Source: Roseivivax jejudonensis
Lineage (GTDB): Bacteria; Pseudomonadota; Alphaproteobacteria; Rhodobacterales; Rhodobacteraceae
NCBI RefSeq assembly: GCF_900172265.1
Contig: NZ_FWFK01000006.1
Coordinates: 62,001 to 126,000 of the forward strand
Length of the DNA: 64,000 bases
Reading direction: 5' to 3'
The position numbers and the translations under genes are program-made. This document shows, in pieces, positions 59,410 through 64,000 of the stretch; the first letter of the stretch is position 1; every line of letters starts with the position of its first letter. The notes under the pieces are model-generated. The model was given only the letters and a program-made list of their open reading frames with translations. It was not told the DNA's origin and did not search any database.

Positions 59410-60249
59410 TCAGACGTAGATCGGTTGTCGGCGGATGTAGCCCAGGCGCTCGGAGATCTGCTGCGCGGCCTCGATGGCCTGCGGTCCGAGCTTGGGAAAC
59501 ATGTTCTTGCGGATGCGCACGCGGGGGCCGGCGATGCCGACGGCGGCGACGATGCGGCCTTCGCCGTTGTAGATCGGCGCGGCGATGCAGCGGGTGCCCT
59601 CGTCGCATTCCTCGTCCTCGACCGCGTAGCCGTGACGCTTGGCCTTGCGGATGCGCGCGCGCAGCTCGTCCTCGTCGGTGACCGACCGCTCGGTGCGCGC
59701 GGTGCGCGGCATGGCGAGGAAGGATTCGAACTCGTCGTCGCGCAGGCCCGACAGCAGGCAATGCCCCTCGGCGGTGCAGAAGGCGGGCTTCAGCTGGCCG
59801 GTCCGCGAGCGCAGGCGCAGGGTCTGCGGGCTTTCGAAGTCGTGCAGGAACACCACCCGGTCGCGTTCGAGCACGGCGAGGCGGGTGTTTTCCTGCGTCG
59901 CGTCCCGCAGCTCGTTCAGGATGGTCTTGCTCTCGCTCGTGACGTCGAGCCGCGAACGCACCAGCGAGCCGAGCGAGAACAGCCCGACGCCGAGCGAGTA
60001 GCGCCCGTTCTCGGGGTTCTGCTGGAGCAGGTTTTCCTCGAGCAGCGTGCCGGCCAGCCGGTGCACGGTGCTCTTGGCGACGTTGAGTCGCTTGGCGAGT
60101 TCGGATATCCCGAGCTCGGTGTCCTCCTCGGTGAACGTCTTGAGGAGATGGATCGCCGTCGCGACCGAGGACAACCGCGAGCTGTCGCGCCGTGGGTTGC
60201 GGTTCAGCTCCTTGCGGCCGCCGGGTTTGAGATCGTCAGCTTCTTCCAT
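59410..60249 (-). CDS. IclR family transcriptional regulator
   Basis: A 279-residue IclR protein: winged HTH at about 28-85 (ISELAKRLNVAKSTVHRLAGTL) and a C-terminal effector domain ending in GPRVRIRKNMFPKLG. IclR proteins bind as dimers of dimers and respond to aromatic or short organic acids. It is the first gene of the reductase-decarboxylase operon and the only IclR in the window, so it is the prime candidate for the GGAA-N5-TTCC sites seen at several promoters. Start 60249 follows GGAG at a normal distance. Confidence 0.9.
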   Translation of the reverse strand: MEEADDLKPGGRKELNRNPRRDSSRLSSVATAIHLLKTFTEEDTELGISELAKRLNVAKSTVHRLAGTLLEENLLQQNPENGRYSLGVGLFSLGSLVRSRLDVTSESKTILNELRDATQENTRLAVLERDRVVFLHDFESPQTLRLRSRTGQLKPAFCTAEGHCLLSGLRDDEFESFLAMPRTARTERSVTDEDELRARIRKAKRHGYAVEDEECDEGTRCIAAPIYNGEGRIVAAVGIAGPRVRIRKNMFPKLGPQAIEAAQQISERLGYIRRQPIYV

Positions 60250-60260
60250 CACGCACTCCG

Positions 60261-60286
60261 TTCCACTGGAAAGAACTCCATTCCAG
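60261..60286. promoter_or_regulatory. TTCC/GGAA half-sites upstream of the IclR gene (autoregulatory candidate)
   Basis: TTCCA-C-TGGAA is a perfect 11-base palindrome, followed by a further TTCCAG that pairs with CTGGAA. They lie 12-37 bases upstream of the IclR start, over the ribosome site and likely promoter. Half-site sequence agrees with the operators elsewhere in the window, but spacing differs. Confidence 0.45.
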
Positions 60287-60328
60287 TTTCCCGGTCGCGA
60301 GTCCACGCTGTCAATGATGGCGCCGCGT

Positions 60329-62122
60329 TCACCGGTCGCTTCCGTCGTCGTCGTGACCGTGATGCGCATGAGAGTGGCCATGCGCGGGGTCGTGGTCGTG
60401 ATGATGGTGGTGGTGCCCGTGGTCGTGGTCATGCTCGTGGTCGTGATGATGGTGATGGTGCCCGTCACCGTGGTGGTGATGGCCGTGGCCGGCGGCGGGC
60501 GCCGGCTGGAACTGGATGCGCTCCTGCCGGCGGGGGCCGCGCGGATCCTCGGAGAACAGCAGCGATTTCACCGTGACCGGCACCGTGTAGGAGGGCAGGC
60601 GCACCTTGCCGAGGTCGATGTAGTCGAAATCGCGCAGCTCGATCCCGTCTAGGATGAGCAGATCGTTGTTGAGCCCGATCTCGTCGCGCAGGATGCCGCC
60701 GAGGGTCTGGGCGATGTCGCCGTCGATCATCACGTGCAGCGGACGCCCGGCCTCGAGCCAGGGCCGCATCGCCGCGACGATGCCGTCGGCGAGCGCGCGG
60801 ATCGCGCGGTATTCCGGCGGGCCGTTGAACTCGAAGGCGAGCGCGACCTCGTTGTCCGACGGCGCGAGATCGAAGGACTCGAAGTGCTGCAGGATCGCGC
60901 GGGCGATCGGCGGCGCGGTGGGCGCCTGCGACAGGTCGATGTCGGGCTTGAGCACCTGCATCGACCGGCGCGGCAGCACCCGGCCCGGTCGGGTGATCGT
61001 CGAGGTCTGGCCCGAAAGCTGGACCGAGTATTCCGACGCGCCGAGCGCGGTGGCGCGGATGCAGGCGGCGGCGTGCATGTAGGGCGCGCCGAGATCGCCC
61101 GCGTCGATGCGCGCGCGCAGCCGCTTGCCGAGCGGCAGGCCGATGTCGCCGAAATCGCGGGTCTCGCGCCCCGACACGTATTCGCCCACGCCGCCCGACA
61201 CCACGATGCCGTCGATATCGCCGATGTCGTCGGGAATGTCGGTCAGGAACAGCTCGGCCACGTCGCGCGGCAGCGGCCGCGCGGTCAGCGCGGTGACCAC
61301 GATATCGGCCATGCGCGTAGCCACGCGGTCGAGCGCCTCGGGCGGGCAGGGCGCGCCGACGGCCAGGTCGAGCCCCGCCGCGGCGGCGTGGTGGCGCCCG
61401 GTGGGCTCCGCCCGGGTGACGCGGCCGTCCTCGGTCGCGATCAGCCGTCCGCCGACGCCGAGCGCGGCGGTCCAGACGACCCGCCCGGCCTCGCACAGGG
61501 CGAGCTTCGTCGTGCCGCCGCCGATATCGACGTTGAGGATGCGGTTGCCGCCCTCGTGGCTGGTCTTGGCGGCGCCAGAGCCGTAGGCGGCGAGCATCGC
61601 CTCCATGTGGTTGCCGGCGGTCGCGGTGACGAAGTCGCCACCCTTTTCCGACACCACGTCGGCGATCGCCTCGGCGTTCTGGCGGCGCAGCGCCTCGCCG
61701 GTGAGGATCACCACCCCGGTGTCGATGTCGGAGGGCCGGACCGCGGCCTCGGCATAGGCGTCGTCGATGATCGCGCCGAGCGCGGCGGCGTCGATCTCGG
61801 TCTCGCCGGCATAGGGCGTGAACGACACCGGCGACTCGTAGGCGGTCTGCCGGTCGACGATCACGTAGCGCGAGGCATGGCTGTCGGCGACGCGCTGCAG
61901 GTGGATCGTGGAAAAGATCACCTGCGTGCCGGCGCTGCCGATGTCGATCCCGACCGAGGTCAGCGCCACGTTGTCGCGCTGCCAGATCGGATTCTCCTCG
62001 AGCGGGCCGGGGTCGATGTCGTCGTGATCGTGGTCGGCGTCGTCGCCATGCTCGTGAGGGTAGAAATCCCCGAACATGTGGTCGTCGATCGTGTGCCTGG
62101 GGGGACGCTTCTCGTCGGCCAT
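60329..62122 (-). CDS. EutA-like ASKHA ATPase with histidine-rich tail, copy 2
   Basis: A 597-residue EutA-family protein, longer than the 492-residue copy at 33108. ATPase motifs: VGIDIGSAGTQVIFS (about 60-74), NVDIGGGTTKLAL (about 202-214), VVSGGVGEYVSG. It adds an N-terminal acidic/His segment (HEHGDDADHDHDD, about 23-35) and a tail of 53 residues of which 28 are His, broken by Asp, Gly and Glu. Such tails bind zinc, nickel or cobalt in metallochaperones. ATG 62122 follows AGGAACAGTTG. It is divergent from bicupin 2; no ethanolamine ammonia-lyase or other cobalamin enzyme is present in the window. Probably a reactivase or metal-loading ATPase. Confidence 0.85.
   Translation of the reverse strand: MADEKRPPRHTIDDHMFGDFYPHEHGDDADHDHDDIDPGPLEENPIWQRDNVALTSVGIDIGSAGTQVIFSTIHLQRVADSHASRYVIVDRQTAYESPVSFTPYAGETEIDAAALGAIIDDAYAEAAVRPSDIDTGVVILTGEALRRQNAEAIADVVSEKGGDFVTATAGNHMEAMLAAYGSGAAKTSHEGGNRILNVDIGGGTTKLALCEAGRVVWTAALGVGGRLIATEDGRVTRAEPTGRHHAAAAGLDLAVGAPCPPEALDRVATRMADIVVTALTARPLPRDVAELFLTDIPDDIGDIDGIVVSGGVGEYVSGRETRDFGDIGLPLGKRLRARIDAGDLGAPYMHAAACIRATALGASEYSVQLSGQTSTITRPGRVLPRRSMQVLKPDIDLSQAPTAPPIARAILQHFESFDLAPSDNEVALAFEFNGPPEYRAIRALADGIVAAMRPWLEAGRPLHVMIDGDIAQTLGGILRDEIGLNNDLLILDGIELRDFDYIDLGKVRLPSYTVPVTVKSLLFSEDPRGPRRQERIQFQPAPAAGHGHHHHGDGHHHHHHDHEHDHDHGHHHHHHDHDPAHGHSHAHHGHDDDGSDR
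60332..60490 (-). repeat. Histidine-codon low-complexity repeat in the EutA-like gene
   Basis: The sequence encoding the His/Asp tail is a run of CAC/CAT/GAC/GGC codons, giving near-repeats of GTGGTC and GATGATG on the plus strand. It is in frame and ends at the stop codon, so it is coding low complexity, prone to length change by slippage. Confidence 0.7.
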
Positions 62123-62139
62123 CAACTGTTCCTCTATGC

Positions 62140-62152
62140 GGACCGTCGGTCC
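62140..62152. promoter_or_regulatory. Palindrome GGACC-GTC-GGTCC in the EutA/bicupin divergent promoter
   Basis: A 13-base perfect inverted repeat followed by ATTGAC, in the 115-base gap between the divergent genes at 62122 (-) and 62238 (+). Spacing equals that of the GGAA-N5-TTCC sites with GGAC/GTCC arms; it is similar to 10406-10424. Confidence 0.4.
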
Positions 62153-62237
62153 ATTGACGTGACCGTAGCCGCCGACGTATCTTTTGCGCAACCGAAAAAT
62201 CCGGCGCGAGGAGCGCCGTTGCCGGGAGGGAGAAGAA

Positions 62238-63353
62238 ATGAACACCCATGCGCGCGTGTCCGACCAGCTGGCCGAGAAGTTCAAGACCGAGAAGGAGACG
62301 CCCTATACGCGCTTTCTCAAGGACGAGGGTCTCGAGCTCATCAACGGCAACTACGTGCCGTCGCTGCACGAGGTCGAGCTGAAGCCGTGGGCGCGGCGGG
62401 GTGGCAACGCGGTCTTCATGAACCACGACGCCAGCCGGACGACGAACGACTGCTACGTCATGGAGATCCCCGCCGGCGGCAAGCTCGAGCCGCACCGCCA
62501 GCTCTTCGAGGAGACGGTGCTGATCCTGTCGGGCCGCGGATCGACCGTGGTGTGGGACGACAAGGGCAACCGCACCAGCTTCGAATGGGGGCCGGGCGCG
62601 ATCTTCGGGATCCCGCTCAACGCCAATCACCAGCACTTCAACGGCTCGGGCACCGAGCCCGCGCGGTATATCGGCGTGACCAACATGCCGCCGCTGATGA
62701 ACGTGTTCGAGGATCCGAACTTCCTCTTCCACACCGCCTACGACTTCGAGGGGCGGTTCTCGGGCGAGCCCGACTACTTCGCGGAGTCCAAGCAGATGCA
62801 GGGCCTGCTGCTCGAGACCAACTACGTCGCGGACGCGGTGAACCTGCCGCTGGTCGAGGCCAAGGAGCGCGGCGCCGGTGGCGGACACATCCGCTTCCAG
62901 CTCGCCAAGTGCTCGATGAACAGCCACATCAGCCAGTTCCCGGTCGGCACCTACAAGAAGTGCCACCGCCACGGGCCGGGCGCGCACGTCATCATCCTGT
63001 CGGGCGAGGGCTATTCGCTGATGTGGCCCGAGGGCGCGGAGCCCAAGCGCTACGACTGGAAGCCGGGCTCGATGATCGTGCCGCCGAACATGTGGTACCA
63101 CCAGCATTTCAATACCGGAACGACGCCGGCGCGCTATCTCGCCTTCAAGTACGAGGGCGTGGCGATCCGCAACGAACAGGGCGTGCCGAAGGCGTGGATC
63201 AGCCAGCGCATCGGCGGCGACCAGATCGACTATGCCGACGAGAGCGACCTGGTGCGGACGATGTTCGCCGACTCTCTTGCCGAGAACGGGCTCGAGTCGA
63301 AGATGGAGCCCGCCTACGAGGCCGAGAAGGCGGACCTGCCGCCCAAGGGCTGA
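62238..63353 (+). CDS. Bicupin protein with HQHFN signatures (bicupin 2)
   Basis: A 371-residue protein with two cupin barrels. First (about 80-165): LEPHRQLFEETVLILSGRG and NANHQHFNGSG; second (about 235-325): KKCHRHGPGAHVIILSGEG and MWYHQHFNTG. Both domains therefore keep the HQHFN string, and the second has His-x-His but no Glu at the usual site. ATG 62238 follows GGGAGGGAGAAG. It is divergent from the second EutA-like ATPase and precedes a Rieske oxygenase gene by 98 bases, so it may act on the oxygenase product. The reaction is unknown; gentisate dioxygenase is only a distant structural parallel. Confidence 0.85.
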   Translation: MNTHARVSDQLAEKFKTEKETPYTRFLKDEGLELINGNYVPSLHEVELKPWARRGGNAVFMNHDASRTTNDCYVMEIPAGGKLEPHRQLFEETVLILSGRGSTVVWDDKGNRTSFEWGPGAIFGIPLNANHQHFNGSGTEPARYIGVTNMPPLMNVFEDPNFLFHTAYDFEGRFSGEPDYFAESKQMQGLLLETNYVADAVNLPLVEAKERGAGGGHIRFQLAKCSMNSHISQFPVGTYKKCHRHGPGAHVIILSGEGYSLMWPEGAEPKRYDWKPGSMIVPPNMWYHQHFNTGTTPARYLAFKYEGVAIRNEQGVPKAWISQRIGGDQIDYADESDLVRTMFADSLAENGLESKMEPAYEAEKADLPPKG

Positions 63354-63451
63354 CCGCCGTCGCGGGCATGAGGGATGCATGACGAAGGCCGCGGCGCCCG
63401 TCGGAACGGGACGAGGCGCCGGGCGCGACGATCGAAGGAGGAGGCGGCACG

Positions 63452-64000
63452 ATGCTGCGCAAGGAAGTCAACGACCTGCTGACCCAGACCGATCCGGGCA
63501 CCACGATGGGCGAAATGTTCCGTCAGTACTGGATCCCCGCGCTCCTGGCGCGCGAACTTCCCGAGGACGATTGCCCGCCGGTGCGGGTGAAGCTCCTCGG
63601 CGAGCGGCTGATCGCGTTTCGCGACAGCAAGGGCCGCTACGGCCTGATGGACGAGTTCTGTGCCCACCGCGGCGTGTCGCTGTGGTTCGGCCGGAACGAG
63701 GAAGGCGGCCTGCGCTGCCCCTATCACGGCTGGAAATACGACGTGAACGGGCAGTGCATCGAGGTGCCGTCCGAGCCCGAGGAATCGGGCTTCTGCGAGA
63801 AGATCAAGCTCAAGGCCTACCCGCTCATCAAGGTGGGCGACGTGCTCTGGACGCACATGGGCGACAAGGAGAACCGGCCGCCGGAGCCCGAGTGGGAGTT
63901 CGCGACCGTTCCCGAGGACCAGACCTACACCTCCAAGCGCTGGCAGGAATGCAACTGGCTGCAGGCGATGGAGGGCGGCATCGACTCGAGCCACGTGTCG
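63452..64000 (+). CDS. Rieske oxygenase alpha subunit, phthalate 4,5-dioxygenase type (cut by window end)
   Basis: The first 183 residues of a Rieske non-haem iron oxygenase; the frame runs off the window. The Rieske ligands are in EFCAHRGVSLWFG (Cys-x-His, about 69-71) and LRCPYHGWKYD (Cys-x2-His, about 89-92). The following ECNWLQAMEGGIDSSHVS is the phthalate-4,5-dioxygenase/VanA-like bridge to the catalytic domain. It would hydroxylate an aromatic acid with electrons from the 58387 reductase, possibly via the 46077 ferredoxin. ATG 63452 follows AAGGAGGAGG. Confidence 0.92.
   Translation, partial: MLRKEVNDLLTQTDPGTTMGEMFRQYWIPALLARELPEDDCPPVRVKLLGERLIAFRDSKGRYGLMDEFCAHRGVSLWFGRNEEGGLRCPYHGWKYDVNGQCIEVPSEPEESGFCEKIKLKAYPLIKVGDVLWTHMGDKENRPPEPEWEFATVPEDQTYTSKRWQECNWLQAMEGGIDSSHVS

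Noticed and set aside
60332-60490. Short tandem repeats that could be read as a CRISPR-like or satellite array
   Set aside because: They are in-frame His/Asp codons at the end of a convincing gene, without regular spacers.
1-64000. tRNA, rRNA, insertion sequences, prophage and attachment sites
   Set aside because: I looked for transposase or integrase motifs in the translated frames and for obvious cloverleaf-type segments in the gaps and saw none. Without a covariance search a divergent small RNA could be missed.

Overview
The window is a very GC-rich, densely coded stretch of bacterial chromosome or megaplasmid. Its gene content suggests an alphaproteobacterium, most likely of the Rhodobacterales: tripartite tricarboxylate (TTT), TRAP and TAXI transporters side by side, a DUF1127 protein, CobW and DUF2252 proteins, and many ATGA/GTGA overlaps. 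I see no tRNA, rRNA, IS element, prophage or CRISPR array. Most of the window reads as a catabolic island for aromatic or heteroaromatic acids.

Layout. 1-3.9 kb: an SDR and a fused flavin hydroxylase/old-yellow-enzyme protein of the salicylyl-CoA 5-hydroxylase / 2-aminobenzoyl-CoA monooxygenase-reductase type, divergent from a thioesterase and a RidA protein. 4.3-9.4 kb: molybdenum hydroxylase subunits. 9.4-13.8 kb: an EamA exporter and a TTT uptake system. 14-15.3 kb: an amidase. 15.3-23.8 kb: one minus-strand operon holding a hydrolase, a VOC protein, a flavin monooxygenase, a complete TRAP system and a complete TAXI-TRAP system, with a divergent LysR regulator. 24.9-29.7 kb: a small SH3 lipoprotein and an RND efflux pump. 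29.9-38.4 kb: a ThDP enzyme divergent from a bicupin / EutA-like ATPase / TctB operon, then TctC, TctA and an isochorismatase-type hydrolase. 38.4-46 kb: a methyltransferase, an iron/polyamine-type ABC transporter split over both strands, DUF2252, a NYN-OST-HTH protein and a small membrane protein. 46-50 kb: a Rieske ferredoxin, two single-domain cupins, an EamA protein and a LysR regulator. 50-54 kb: DUF1127, LigJ, LigK, a CobW GTPase and a zinc dehydrogenase. 54-60 kb: two 4,5-dihydroxyphthalate-decarboxylase-like proteins, a Cys-nucleophile alpha/beta hydrolase, a PanB-like lyase, an oxygenase reductase and an IclR regulator. 60-64 kb: a second EutA-like ATPase with a histidine-rich tail, a second bicupin, and the start of a phthalate-4,5-dioxygenase-type Rieske oxygenase.

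How it may work together. Rieske oxygenase, Rieske ferredoxin and 2Fe-2S/FAD reductase form a three-component ring hydroxylase. The decarboxylase-like proteins, LigK and LigJ point to a protocatechuate/gallate 4,5-cleavage (4-oxalomesaconate) lower pathway ending in pyruvate and oxaloacetate. No LigAB extradiol dioxygenase lies in the window. TTT, TRAP and TAXI systems would import the acids. Recurrent GGAA-N5-TTCC palindromes at several of these promoters match the geometry of IclR operators and suggest one shared regulator.

The most unusual content is a module present twice, 26 kb apart: a EutA-type ASKHA ATPase next to a bicupin carrying an HQHFN signature, with no ethanolamine ammonia-lyase in the window. 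Together with two single-domain HQHFN cupins, a CobW GTPase and the 28-histidine tail of the second EutA, this suggests an undescribed ATP-dependent reactivation or metal-loading system for cupin enzymes.
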